Virus record (IMG/VR): IMGVR_UViG_3300010396_000021
Span: 1-44,979 of that record
Strand: one strand, 5' to 3'
Source of the DNA: a virus
Length of the DNA stretch: 44,979 bases
Under the pieces are notes generated by a model. The model saw only the letters and a program-made list of their open reading frames with translations, did no database searches and was not told where the DNA came from. A program made the position numbers and the translations under genes. Of the stretch, positions 16,610 to 23,710 are shown in pieces (within the stretch, counting starts at the first letter, position 1; each line of letters opens with the position of its first letter).

Positions 16610-16792
16610 TCAGTCCACCGGCCACTGGTCGGTCTGGTAGGCGACCACTATCTCCAATGCCTCTGGCCTCGTGAAGCCTTCTGTGGTCAGGCTGTTGAAG
16701 TAGCCGTAGAGGAGGTCAGCTCGCATCGCTAGACCTGCCTTCGCCTGATGCATCGCGGCGAGGGGGTCAGCTATGTTCTCGTCCTCGCTCAT
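16610..16792 (-). CDS. Small conserved-type hypothetical protein (60 aa)
   Basis: 60 residues from ATG 16792, which overlaps the upstream stop (ATGA). Two helices: DPLAAMHQAKAGLAMRADL, then GYFNSLTTEGFTRPEALEI. The phrase on a trained residue pair (EGFTRPEAL) recurs in small actinophage proteins encoded before the terminase. Function unknown. Confidence 0.75.
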   Translation of the reverse strand: MSEDENIADPLAAMHQAKAGLAMRADLLYGYFNSLTTEGFTRPEALEIVVAYQTDQWPVD

Positions 16793-16965
16793 CGCACTCT
16801 CGGTGGGTCGATCAGGTCGGTGAGGCGGTCTAGTAGTTTGGCGATGCGCTTGCGCCATGATGGCTTTGGGGTCAGGATCGCCGAGTATTCATACGACAAG
16901 AACCGGGACGCTGCTTCGAGTGCTGCGGTGTGGGCTTCGAGCGCCCCTTCCCCATCGCTGTGCAT
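16789..16965 (-). CDS. Small protein with tape-measure-like segment (58 aa)
   Basis: 58 residues, ATG 16965. Residues 8-25 (ALEAHTAALEAASRFL) resemble the tape measure segment ALEAHTKALEESAKVL and the 136-residue protein after the portal. The rest is basic helix (KPSWRKRIAKLLDRLTDLI). This is the shortest of the tape-measure-related genes. It overlaps the next gene by 4 nt. Confidence 0.6.
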   Translation of the reverse strand: MHSDGEGALEAHTAALEAASRFLSYEYSAILTPKPSWRKRIAKLLDRLTDLIDPPRVR

Positions 16966-16975
16966 CACGCCTCCC

Positions 16976-17317
16976 TTAGAACTGCATCCCTCTGAACGAT
17001 TGCTTCTTGGTCGAGAACAACGCTTTGCCTTCGGAGTCCTTGCCGTAGCCGCGCCAGTGGTATGGGCCTGATTCTTCTACGCGGATGACGTAGTGGAAGG
17101 CGCCTGCTGCGTCGCGGGTGATCTGGCTCGTGCCTTCCTTGGTGGTTGTCGTGCCGTTGGGGGTCGTATAGTCGAAGAAGACCGTGGTGGGGTCGACTCC
17201 TGTTGCGGCTGGCAGTCCTTTGCCTTCGAGGAATTCGGCTTCCTCGACCTTGGTCAGTTCGCGATTAGTAGCGGCGAAGCGGCAGAGGCGTTGGCTTCCT
17301 GTCGGGGCGTTCTCCAT
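16976..17317 (-). CDS. Beta-rich tail-type protein (113 aa)
   Basis: 113 residues from ATG 17317, which shares one base with the preceding TGA. The N-terminus is helical; residues ~40-100 form an Ig-like beta unit with a T-rich strand, ITRDAAGAFHYVIRVEESG and YHWRGYGKDSEGKALF. That pattern (a strand, AGAFHY, then YHWR) is common in phage tail and head-fibre accessory domains. It lies in the structural block before the terminase. Confidence 0.65.
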   Translation of the reverse strand: MENAPTGSQRLCRFAATNRELTKVEEAEFLEGKGLPAATGVDPTTVFFDYTTPNGTTTTKEGTSQITRDAAGAFHYVIRVEESGPYHWRGYGKDSEGKALFSTKKQSFRGMQF

Positions 17318-17565
17318 CAGTAGCGCGCTGAGCTGCCGCTGCCCGGCGTAAGGCCGCGATAGTGGACACCCGCAATCTGACCGCTGATCGCATTGGCCAG
17401 TACGCCCATCAGGGCTGTGTCGCTCTCTGGCGTCCCGCGCTCGGGTCCGATCAGCCTCAGAACCCATTCGCGCGTCCCGCGATCGAGCTCGACGAGACGG
17501 CGCACATCGTTGGAGCTAATCCGTCCTTCGACGAGAAGCTCGCCCATGCGCTGGTCCATATCCAT
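17317..17565 (-). CDS. Small protein ending in the tape measure C-terminal motif
   Basis: 82 residues. The N-terminal 50 residues are a charged helix (EGRISSNDVRRLVELDRGT). The C-terminal ~30 (GVLANAISGQIAGVHYRGL, then SSARY) closely follow the last residues of the tape measure (SLADVISGQIAGVGYKGRQL, then TAASY), including a terminal aromatic Tyr and an identical TGATG junction to the next gene. The identity is in the protein, and the DNA differs at many codons, so this is not a recent copy. It may bind the same partner as the tape measure end. Confidence 0.7.
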   Translation of the reverse strand: MDMDQRMGELLVEGRISSNDVRRLVELDRGTREWVLRLIGPERGTPESDTALMGVLANAISGQIAGVHYRGLTPGSGSSARY

Positions 17566-18584
17566 CAGGCATCTCCCGCGTAGGTCTTGACTGTTGGTTC
17601 GTCTGAGGCCGTGCCGTAGACGACCGTTGTGTCGCCTGCGAGGGCCGGGATCAGCGTCGAGCTACCGCGTACGGTCCAGGTCTGCACGAACTGAGCGGCT
17701 TCGACGCTTACCACCGTGATCGCGCCTGTGCGCAGCGTGATGGTGCTCATGACGACCAGCTTGGCGCTGGATGCTACCCGCGCACCAGCTCTGAGAGCGA
17801 CCGAAGACTGGGCGATGGATTGGCTTGCCGTCGAGAGGCGTGTCCCTGCTCGCACCGTGATCGTGGTCTGGGCGACGAACTTGGCTGCGACCTGATTGCG
17901 CGCTCCCGCTTCGATCACAATGCCTTGCGATTTCCCGGTCACGAACGGCGTAACGCGCGGCGTTGGGTGGTCCATCGTTGCGCTTGCAATCATCGTCGCT
18001 GCTGCTTTGACGGCGCTACCCGCCCTGACAGCGACGCTGGCTGAGGCGATGTTCTTCGCCTGAACGCTTGTGGCTGCGCCGGCCCTGACGCTCACGGCTG
18101 ATTCGTAGGTGGTTTTGCCGCCTTCGGTGCCCGTGCCCCAGATCGAGATCGGGCCTTTGCTTGTTTCTGCGCCCCACTGCCCCGCGGTGATTTCGGAGAT
18201 CAGTTTGCGTTTTTCCGTCGCCTGCCGACGGGGGGTCGAGTTGCCGGGTTTGTATTTGGCGTTGCCACCGAGAGGCAGGAAGGTCAGCCAGTAGGTGGTG
18301 CCTTCGGTCACCGCCGCGCTGAGGCCCGTGGCTTCGTGTTCCCCGGCCGCGTTCGACGTGATTTCCGCTTCAGCCAGCGGAGCGCCTGCTTTGGGTTTGC
18401 CCGCTTCGTCGGCTTGGATCGCTATGCGGGATTTGGTGCCGGTGCCGTTGGCCGAGAATTTGACATGTAGCGCCGTCAGCGTCCCCGTTTTCAGCGCTTT
18501 GAAGCTGAACGCCTGACCGATTTCGACCGCTGCGGCGACTTCGGCTTCGCCGCCGTCGGTTTCGTGCCCAATGAGCAGCGCCAT
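17565..18584 (-). CDS. Repeat-containing fibre/adhesin-like structural protein
   Basis: 339 residues. The N-terminal ~130 residues resemble a jelly-roll lectin-type domain (FSFKALKTGTLTALHVKF, GTTYWLTFLPLGG). Residues ~160-290 contain about six degenerate repeats of ~24 residues built on VRAG, SVAVRAGS, VIEAG, TITVRAGT, SVALRAGA and ITLRTGA, each followed by an A/S-rich strand. That is a beta-helix-like or shaft pattern. In the middle lies TPRVTPFVTG, nearly the same as TPQVTPFVTG at the start of the Ig-repeat tail protein at 39315-41621. Probably a virion adhesin; no exact family recognised. Confidence 0.6.
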   Translation of the reverse strand: MALLIGHETDGGEAEVAAAVEIGQAFSFKALKTGTLTALHVKFSANGTGTKSRIAIQADEAGKPKAGAPLAEAEITSNAAGEHEATGLSAAVTEGTTYWLTFLPLGGNAKYKPGNSTPRRQATEKRKLISEITAGQWGAETSKGPISIWGTGTEGGKTTYESAVSVRAGAATSVQAKNIASASVAVRAGSAVKAAATMIASATMDHPTPRVTPFVTGKSQGIVIEAGARNQVAAKFVAQTTITVRAGTRLSTASQSIAQSSVALRAGARVASSAKLVVMSTITLRTGAITVVSVEAAQFVQTWTVRGSSTLIPALAGDTTVVYGTASDEPTVKTYAGDA

Positions 18585-18587
18585 GAC

Positions 18588-19229
18588 TTAGACGATGTAA
18601 GCGTTCTGGAGGACTTTGCTCGTCGTGACCCGGTAGATGTTGCCTTCGATCATGGGCTGTTCGGTGACCGCTTCAACGCCCATGAAGGTGCCGCTGGTTT
18701 CCGCCGAGAAGTAGAGTGCCCACTTGACCGTGACGGAGCCCGATGCTTCGATTTCCCGGGCCGTTGAGTCTTCGTTGGTCAGGTTCGCGGCGGCGGCGAA
18801 GCCCGTTTTGATGCGTTTGGTTTTCGCGCCGGTGTGCTCGAGCAGCTTGGCGAGCTTGGTCGTGGCTTTGATCGTGACCGTCCATTCGATCCATTCGCCT
18901 TCGGTCGCCGATTCGGCCTGGGCTTTCGTGTAGGCCAGCGAGAATTCTGACGTGCTCACTTTGCGGACGTAGTAGGGGGCGCCGATGACGAGGCCGCCGA
19001 CAGCTTCTCCGAACGTCGTTTTGGCGTTGAGTTCGGTGAAGACGATGATGTCGCCCGTGTTCAGGCCGTGGCCGGTCTTTTTGATCTTGCGCGCCGGCGC
19101 TGTCGTTTCTTCGGGTTCGACCGTTTTTTCGGTCGAGGCGATCGTGACCCATTCGGTCAGGTTCGACGGTTTGGTGCCGCGGGTGATCGCATTCCCTTGT
19201 TCGTTGAGGGCCTCACCTGACAAAGGCAA
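18588..19229 (-). CDS. Probable virion adhesin/baseplate-type protein (213 aa)
   Basis: 213 residues. The middle has the recurrent fibre phrase GHGLNTGDIIVF...APYYVRKVSTSEFSL, seen in beta-hairpin modules of phage tailspikes and fibres (HGLxxGDxxxF, then YYVxxxxxxxFxL). The ends are Thr-rich strands (WTVTIKATTKL; NIYRVTTSKVLQNAYIV). It starts 1 nt after the homing-type HNH gene and is 3 nt from the next structural gene, so it belongs to the block before the terminase. Confidence 0.6.
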   Translation of the reverse strand: MPLSGEALNEQGNAITRGTKPSNLTEWVTIASTEKTVEPEETTAPARKIKKTGHGLNTGDIIVFTELNAKTTFGEAVGGLVIGAPYYVRKVSTSEFSLAYTKAQAESATEGEWIEWTVTIKATTKLAKLLEHTGAKTKRIKTGFAAAANLTNEDSTAREIEASGSVTVKWALYFSAETSGTFMGVEAVTEQPMIEGNIYRVTTSKVLQNAYIV

Positions 19230-19736
19230 CTAGACCACCGTCCTTTCAAGTGCGACCGCTTCGATGTCTTCGCCGCCGCAGCACCGACAGCGCAAAGCGA
19301 CGCCCTTGCCATGACCGCCGTAGTGGAGCTGCAAGTTCTCTGGCCGGTTATCCCGCTTGTCGCCATTGATGTGGTGCACCGTCTCGCTGGGGTCCAATGT
19401 GCGCCCGAGCTTTTCTTCCATGACCAGCCTGTGGACGCGCACCGTTCGCCCGTCACGGGTCGTCCGCGCGTACCCCTGCTCATCGTTCCAACCGGAACCG
19501 GCTGCTTTGACCACTCGCAATGGTTTGAGGTGCTGGCCCCTGCGCTGCTGGTTGTAGTGCGGTGCGCACAGGCCAAGCGAATAGCTTGTGCGCTCACAGT
19601 TCTCGAACGCGCATCTCTGCATGTCGGTGCGAACCGGAGCCAACTTCGAACCGCGCCGGCGCTGCCCGTCGTGGGGCACACACAGCCCATGCGCCAGAAC
19701 CTCGCGCTCACAGCCGGGGAACTCGCAGTGGGGCAT
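19230..19736 (-). CDS. HNH homing-type endonuclease with two N-terminal zinc fingers
   Basis: 168 residues. Two Cys/His fingers repeat (CEFPGCEREVLAHGLCVPH, then CAFENCERTSYSLGLCAPHY), each with C-x4-C, GLC and H, followed by RRG. The HNH core follows: VHRLVMEEKLGRTLDP, SETVHHINGDKRDNRPENL, with HH-N-N. A final CRCCGGED may bind zinc. The DNA-reading fingers plus HNH are typical of free-standing homing endonucleases. It splits the end of the early arm from the late structural genes. Confidence 0.9.
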   Translation of the reverse strand: MPHCEFPGCEREVLAHGLCVPHDGQRRRGSKLAPVRTDMQRCAFENCERTSYSLGLCAPHYNQQRRGQHLKPLRVVKAAGSGWNDEQGYARTTRDGRTVRVHRLVMEEKLGRTLDPSETVHHINGDKRDNRPENLQLHYGGHGKGVALRCRCCGGEDIEAVALERTVV

Positions 19737-19770
19737 CTCGTGGCTCCTTGCGTCGTGGTTCTGAAGTTCC

Positions 19771-19792
19771 GCCCTGCCTCTGCCAGCAGGGC
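19771..19792. terminator. Hairpin upstream of HNH gene
   Basis: GCCCTGC, 8-nt loop, GCAGGGC: a perfect 7-bp stem in the gap between the 78-residue ORF and the HNH gene. A second short hairpin (GAAGC, GAT, GCTTC) lies just beyond, near 19807-19819. No T-tract follows on either strand, so it may be a weak terminator or a border structure of the HNH insertion. Confidence 0.35.
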
Positions 19793-19831
19793 GCGGTCAG
19801 CACCTGAAGCGATGCTTCGGCTGACGCAGTT

Positions 19832-20068
19832 CTAGGCGGCCCGGCGTGCGGGCCGCGGCATCCAAGGCTGATGGTTGGCAAGCGCTCCGCGCGAAGGGCG
19901 AAGCGATGCGACCTTCTGCACCTTGGGTGCGGGTCTGGGTCCGTCGTGCGGACGTGGCGCTCGAGGGATACCGAAGTCCCGACCTTGGGAGAGGATCATC
20001 ACCTCGGCCAAGCCGTAGCATTCCTTGCAGCGGCAACCGGTCTGAATCCAGCGCTGCTCACTGTTCAT
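19832..20068 (-). CDS. Hypothetical small protein (78 aa), uncertain
   Basis: 78 residues from ATG 20068 with GAGGCGAC in front. A Cys-rich N-terminus (GCRCKECYGLAEVMI) could bind metal; the C-terminal half is Pro/Arg-rich and low complexity, possibly untranslated or out of frame. It has no tight coupling with neighbours, unlike real genes here. Retained because it fills a gap in the operon. Confidence 0.4.
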   Translation of the reverse strand: MNSEQRWIQTGCRCKECYGLAEVMILSQGRDFGIPRAPRPHDGPRPAPKVQKVASLRPSRGALANHQPWMPRPARRAA

Positions 20069-20157
20069 GTCGCCTCGCAGACTGTCGGAGGCTGAAGGAA
20101 GCCACCGCCATCTCTGGCGAGGCTATTCACCACTATACAGCCGTGTCAACCGGCACG

Positions 20158-20580
20158 TCAAGCGGCGACACCGTAGACCTTGCGCACCTGCTGCACATAG
20201 GCTCGTTTGCAGTTGAACTTGCGCGCGATCTCGCCGTGGCTAAGTGGGCTTTCCGCAACCCAGCGCTTCCACTGCGGACTGCCGTATTCGGGCTCCCTCG
20301 GCATCGGCTGATAGCGCCATGCGTTGAGCGCCGCTTCGGCATCCGCAAGCACGAAGCCCTCCGGTCGACCACGTTTGAGCTGTCGGCGGAAGTAGTCGGC
20401 AGATCGCAGTATCCGCTCGCCGCTCTCACGCGGTTGGTGGTCTTCCTTGCGATCGATGCCGCCCGGTGGACGCTTGCCTCCGATGTCCTCGCCAGCATCC
20501 CGACTCGACGGCTCGAGGTTGACCGCGCTGACGTGCGAGCACATCTCAAGTTCGGCTAGAACCTGCCCGAGCGAGCTCAT
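20158..20580 (-). CDS. HTH DNA-binding protein at end of early arm
   Basis: 140 residues. The C-terminal 35 residues form a clear helix-turn-helix (SHGEIARKFNCKRAYVQQVRKVYG), as in resolvase or sigma-like regions. The middle contains a basic segment (YFRRQLKRGRPEGFVLADA). It overlaps the T5orf172 gene by 4 nt. It is the last gene of the early arm before the gap with the homing nuclease, so it could control the switch to late genes; only the DNA-binding role is supported. Confidence 0.7.
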   Translation of the reverse strand: MSSLGQVLAELEMCSHVSAVNLEPSSRDAGEDIGGKRPPGGIDRKEDHQPRESGERILRSADYFRRQLKRGRPEGFVLADAEAALNAWRYQPMPREPEYGSPQWKRWVAESPLSHGEIARKFNCKRAYVQQVRKVYGVAA

Positions 20581-21038
20581 GCCAGGATCGCCCTATGGTT
20601 GCGAAGGCCGTCGTCAACGCACCGAGCGAGGCCAGCCTCGACCAGTCGACCTGCATCGAGAACGTCGAGCTGCGCCTGTGCGATGTGTTTGGCGAGAGCC
20701 AGAATCGAGTCGTGATGCCCATTGCCGAACCACTCGTCCCTGATGAGCGCGCCCTTGCGAGTCCAGAGTCGGTGGAATCGCGTCTCCACCGGCGCACCGC
20801 CGACGACTAGCTGCCGGATCTCCAGCTTGCGCGGGTTGCCGGTCTGGAGGCCCACCAACCGCGCCCAGGGCTCGCTTGCTGTGCCTATCTTGATCGCCTC
20901 GCCGTCGACCTCCTGAGCGAAGTAGACGAACGGCCCTGTCGCTGCGTGCCTCAGCTTGCGCGGCAGTTCTACATCGAGCGCGTCCCACTGCCACTGCTCG
21001 AGGACAACGCCGTTGCGTTCGATTGTCGCGGCTCTCAT
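20577..21038 (-). CDS. T5orf172/GIY-YIG superfamily nuclease-like protein
   Basis: 153 residues from ATG 21038, with GGAGG 5 nt upstream. Residues ~30-110 carry the T5orf172 pattern: VYFAQEVDGEAIKIGTAS, WARLVGLQTGNPRKLEI and VETRFHRLWTRKGALIRDEWF. Those are the aromatic, KIG, Arg, Gln-x-GN, E and H-R positions used by this branch of the GIY-YIG fold. These proteins are found in phages as probable nucleases or DNA-reading partners. Overlaps the next gene by 4 nt. Confidence 0.85.
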   Translation of the reverse strand: MRAATIERNGVVLEQWQWDALDVELPRKLRHAATGPFVYFAQEVDGEAIKIGTASEPWARLVGLQTGNPRKLEIRQLVVGGAPVETRFHRLWTRKGALIRDEWFGNGHHDSILALAKHIAQAQLDVLDAGRLVEAGLARCVDDGLRNHRAILA

Positions 21039-21099
21039 GGGCCTCCATCCGATCGCTTCTCTAGCTTGATGGGTGGTTTGGACCCATAAGCGGTGGAGG

Positions 21100-21113
21100 C
21101 GTCTTCGGAGACG
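21100..21113. terminator. Hairpin in 97-bp gap
   Basis: CGTCT-TCGG-AGACG, a 5-bp stem with a 4-nt loop, in the gap 21039-21135 after the zinc-tailed hypothetical gene. It is one of the few untranslated places in the early arm and may reduce read-through; no T-run follows. Confidence 0.35.
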
Positions 21114-21135
21114 GGGGCGCCTTTGTCGTTCTAGG

Positions 21136-21816
21136 TCACTCCCGCCCCTCGTCTCCCTGTGGCTGCGGATCAAGCCATGCACCGGGCGCGCACGGCTGCT
21201 CGTCGGGCTTGACCGAGTGCGTCTTGTGGCAGTAGGTGCAGTAAACGAGCCTCCGCGTCTCCGTCTCCCCCTTCGGCTGCTCGGCCTGCGCGGGGCTGAG
21301 GAACGCACGAATCGCGGCGAAGTGCCGACTCAGCCATTCGCCCGCCTCGCGGTCCTCGATCTTGGCGAACCTCTGAATGACCGCTTCGGCGCTGTCGAGC
21401 GACTTCAGGGTGGGGAAGGCCGCTAGTTCGTAATCGCGTCGCTCCCGCTCTCCCTCGGCCTGCTGAAAGCAAGCCTCCACGTCGGCCATCAGCCCACGAC
21501 TCGGCGGGTCTGGATAGAAGGCGAGCACCCGGCGAAGCAGCGCGTAGGGATTGCGCCAATCCCCTTCATCCCCCTCTGAGGACTCGGGCGGGTGAGGGGA
21601 CTCGGGGGGGAGGTTGTGCGGCTTGATTCCCACCGCGAGGTCGGGCGGGTGCCATCCCAGGGCTTCTAGAGCGGTGAGGACACCTTGGGCATCGTCTTCG
21701 TAGCCCTTGCCATGCTCGGTCCAGTCCTCCTCCTCTGGCTCGCCGATTTCGCGCCATTGCTCGCGCCACAACGCCCGCGCCATGTCCTCTATCGCTTGTT
21801 GTCGGGGGTCGGTCAT
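21136..21816 (-). CDS. Hypothetical acidic protein with C-terminal zinc motif
   Basis: 226 residues from ATG 21816, overlapping the stop of the upstream gene. The N-terminus repeats a common phage start (MTDPRQQAIEDMARALWREQ); the middle is Pro/Glu-rich, then helical (YALLRRVLAFYPDP, FAAIRAFLSPAQ). The C-terminus has a zinc-like CTYCHKTH. No function recognised; early operon member. Confidence 0.65.
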   Translation of the reverse strand: MTDPRQQAIEDMARALWREQWREIGEPEEEDWTEHGKGYEDDAQGVLTALEALGWHPPDLAVGIKPHNLPPESPHPPESSEGDEGDWRNPYALLRRVLAFYPDPPSRGLMADVEACFQQAEGERERRDYELAAFPTLKSLDSAEAVIQRFAKIEDREAGEWLSRHFAAIRAFLSPAQAEQPKGETETRRLVYCTYCHKTHSVKPDEQPCAPGAWLDPQPQGDEGRE

Positions 21817-22205
21817 CGGACGCCCTCGTAGATCACGAATACGATGGCGAGGAAGCACACCAGATAGACGAAGCGAAACATCCAGTCGTCCATTGTGGAG
21901 TTTCGACCGTTGGCTCGAGCGTCGGAAGCGCTGTCAACCACACAGAACACCCAATCCGTAGCCCAACCGCGCCATTCTCCGTCGTCGGTCTTGAAGTCGA
22001 GCGGCGTTGATGCGAGGGCAGGCGGATGCCCTATCTCACGAAGGGTGTGGATAGCCCCGCTCGCCAGTATTCGATCTCCGACTACCAAAGCGCTCGCTTG
22101 CACACGCTCGACTACGAAGCGCGCACTCTCGCGCTCGAACAGGTCGGCATGGGCGTCAGCGAAACCCTCCCTGTAGGCCGCTCGCTCTATTTCCTCTCTC
22201 GTCAC
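21813..22205 (-). CDS. Hypothetical protein with C-terminal membrane segment
   Basis: 130 residues from GTG 22205, which overlaps the upstream TGA as GTGA and has GGGAGG upstream. The N-terminus is helical (EIERAAYREGFADAHADLF). The middle has a beta unit with WRGWATDWVF. The final 25 residues (MFRFVYLVCFLAIVFVIYE) form a clear transmembrane helix. An internal ATG at 21885 could also express the membrane tail alone. Confidence 0.65.
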   Translation of the reverse strand: MTREEIERAAYREGFADAHADLFERESARFVVERVQASALVVGDRILASGAIHTLREIGHPPALASTPLDFKTDDGEWRGWATDWVFCVVDSASDARANGRNSTMDDWMFRFVYLVCFLAIVFVIYEGVR

Positions 22206-22420
22206 GACGGGCCTCCCGGCTTGTACTCGACCTCGCCGCAGCCGTTCTCGATGGCCCATTCCGCAGCTCGGTGGATCGCGTACCGCTTGCTCACGCGGAC
22301 CAACGCCCCATAGAACCGCTCCGATCCCCCTGCAACCGCCGCCTCCGTGTCCGCGTTGCGGTAGAACACGGCCACGCCGCCCTCGATGTCGTCGATCCAG
22401 TAGTCGATGTATTCAGGCAT
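22202..22420 (-). CDS. Hypothetical small protein (72 aa)
   Basis: 72 residues, acidic, starting with MPEYIDYWIDDIEGGVAVFY. Alternating beta then helix (RYAIHRAAEWAIENG). It overlaps both neighbours by a few bases (8 and 4 nt). No family recognised. Confidence 0.7.
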   Translation of the reverse strand: MPEYIDYWIDDIEGGVAVFYRNADTEAAVAGGSERFYGALVRVSKRYAIHRAAEWAIENGCGEVEYKPGGPS

Positions 22421-22613
22421 TGACGGCCTCCTGGTGGGCGGATTGCTCTCGCCCTATCTGCCAAGCAAGTGCCTGCTCGAAGGTGCGCCCCTCGCCCAGT
22501 TCGCGGTGCCCCCAATAGGGGCGGCCGTCTTTGTAGGTAGAGCAGTGAAATCCGTTGCCGAGTAGATATGCCGCGATCACGGCGTAGAGGGTGCTGTTCG
22601 GGTAGTCGCTCAT
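22413..22613 (-). CDS. Hypothetical small protein (66 aa)
   Basis: 66 residues from ATG 22613, which overlaps the preceding stop (ATGA). It contains LYAVIAAYLLGNGF, GRPYWGHRELGEGRTFEQAL: a helix, then a short Gly/Trp turn and another helix. A longer upstream open frame is not used because other genes lie there. Function unknown. Confidence 0.7.
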   Translation of the reverse strand: MSDYPNSTLYAVIAAYLLGNGFHCSTYKDGRPYWGHRELGEGRTFEQALAWQIGREQSAHQEAVNA

Positions 22614-22777
22614 TGGACGGCCTCGCCTTCTGTTCGCGCTTTCAGTGCCGCCTCGACCTCGCGGCGCTGCTCTAGTAGTTCGTCCTTCGTGTGCCGCCAC
22701 TCCGGTACGTCGGGCCGCAGCCAGAAGTCGATGTCGATGAGCTTGTCGGCCAGCTCGCGTTGTCGGGAGTCGGTCAT
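22610..22777 (-). CDS. Hypothetical small helical protein (55 aa)
   Basis: ATG 22777 to TGA 22610: 55 residues, charged and helical (REVEAALKARTEGEA at the end; DIDFWLRPDVPEW near the centre). Both ends overlap neighbours as ATGA. It reads like a small phage helix-turn protein that binds a partner; no family. Confidence 0.65.
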   Translation of the reverse strand: MTDSRQRELADKLIDIDFWLRPDVPEWRHTKDELLEQRREVEAALKARTEGEAVQ

Positions 22778-22950
22778 CGGCGGTCAGCCCATTCGCCCGG
22801 GTCGGGTGCGGGATCGGCGCGGGTGAGCGTGAGCGTCCAGAACCCGATCCGCAGATGAAGGTGGTGGTCGCTCGCTTCGATGTGCAGCCAGCGCCAGCCC
22901 GCAAGCCAGCCCGTCGTCGTCGGTTCGTCGTAGTAGGTGCGCGCAATCAT
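22774..22950 (-). CDS. Hypothetical small Trp-rich protein (58 aa)
   Basis: ATG 22950 with GGGAGGA a few bases upstream, a strong ribosome site; stop overlaps the next start. 58 residues with beta strands and many Trp (GWLAGWRWLHIEA; LRIGFWTLTLTRADP). Unknown role. Confidence 0.7.
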   Translation of the reverse strand: MIARTYYDEPTTTGWLAGWRWLHIEASDHHLHLRIGFWTLTLTRADPAPDPGEWADRR

Positions 22951-22959
22951 TCGTCCTCC

Positions 22960-23205
22960 CTATGGGGTTCGACCGTTGGCTCTGAGGATGGCCCAGACTT
23001 CGACATGGAGCATCGAGCGCGGGCTGATCTTCTTCTCGACCCGTTCCAGCAGGTTCAGTATCGGATCGGCAGGGAGAACGCGGGTCGGCGTGTGGACCGG
23101 AATGTCCAGCGGCCCGCCGCCTTCCTCATGCGACTTGAACGTCGCGCCCGTGAAGTGCCGCTCCAAGGTCAACGCCCTCACCGGCTCTACCGAGTGCTCG
23201 GTCAT
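22960..23205 (-). CDS. Hypothetical protein (81 aa)
   Basis: 81 residues from ATG 23205, overlapping the upstream stop. It contains a His-rich region (ALTLERHFTGATFKSHEEG) and a C-terminal strand-helix (SMLHVEVWAILRANG). No family recognised. Confidence 0.65.
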   Translation of the reverse strand: MTEHSVEPVRALTLERHFTGATFKSHEEGGGPLDIPVHTPTRVLPADPILNLLERVEKKISPRSMLHVEVWAILRANGRTP

Positions 23206-23390
23206 GGGGAGTCCTCGGGCAGCAGTTTTCTGAGCGCCTGTTGTGCCCGCCTGAAGCCGCCCATTTCTGCCCTTTGCAGCTCCTCGTGCCTTCCACACGA
23301 ACCCCGTTTGGGCACCATTCGCAGGTTCAGGAACTCGCGGACTGCGGCCTCGATCCGCCCCTCCTTCGTCTCCACCGAGGGCTTAGGCAT
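23202..23390 (-). CDS. Hypothetical small basic helical protein (62 aa)
   Basis: 62 residues: VREFLNLRMVPKRGSCGRHEEL followed by FRRAQQALRKLLPED. Basic and helical. It overlaps the upstream gene by 8 nt and the downstream gene by 4 nt. Role unknown. Confidence 0.65.
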   Translation of the reverse strand: MPKPSVETKEGRIEAAVREFLNLRMVPKRGSCGRHEELQRAEMGGFRRAQQALRKLLPEDSP

Positions 23391-23688
23391 TGGGGAACGC
23401 TCCCGCCTCTGGCAGGTCGGGGTACGCTCGGGTCTTGCGCAATACGCGCTCAGGGCAGTCCCATGTGTAGCGAGCCTCGCCCTCTCGCCGCCCGATGCGC
23501 CGCGCTATCTCAACCGGCACCTCGCCGTCGCCGATGTACGCGCTGCCGATGGCGTAGTCGAGGTCGCACTTCTCGGGGTCCGCGTCGTTCTCGTCCCACT
23601 TGACGCACCGCTCGCAGTTGCGGGCTTGCCAGTCGGCGAACTGCGAGCCGCTGTCGAATGGCCGCTCAGTCTCCTTCGTCTCCATCAC
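23383..23688 (-). CDS. Hypothetical Cys-containing protein (101 aa)
   Basis: 101 residues. Four Cys (NCERCVKWDENDADPEKCDLD, then TWDCPERV) could bind zinc. The pattern FADWQARNCERCVK recurs in small phage proteins. It follows the transglycosylase gene by 22 nt; whether it belongs to the modification pathway is not known. Confidence 0.7.
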   Translation of the reverse strand: MMETKETERPFDSGSQFADWQARNCERCVKWDENDADPEKCDLDYAIGSAYIGDGEVPVEIARRIGRREGEARYTWDCPERVLRKTRAYPDLPEAGAFPNA

Positions 23689-23710
23689 TCCTCCCTCCGT
23701 TGGTGGGTGT

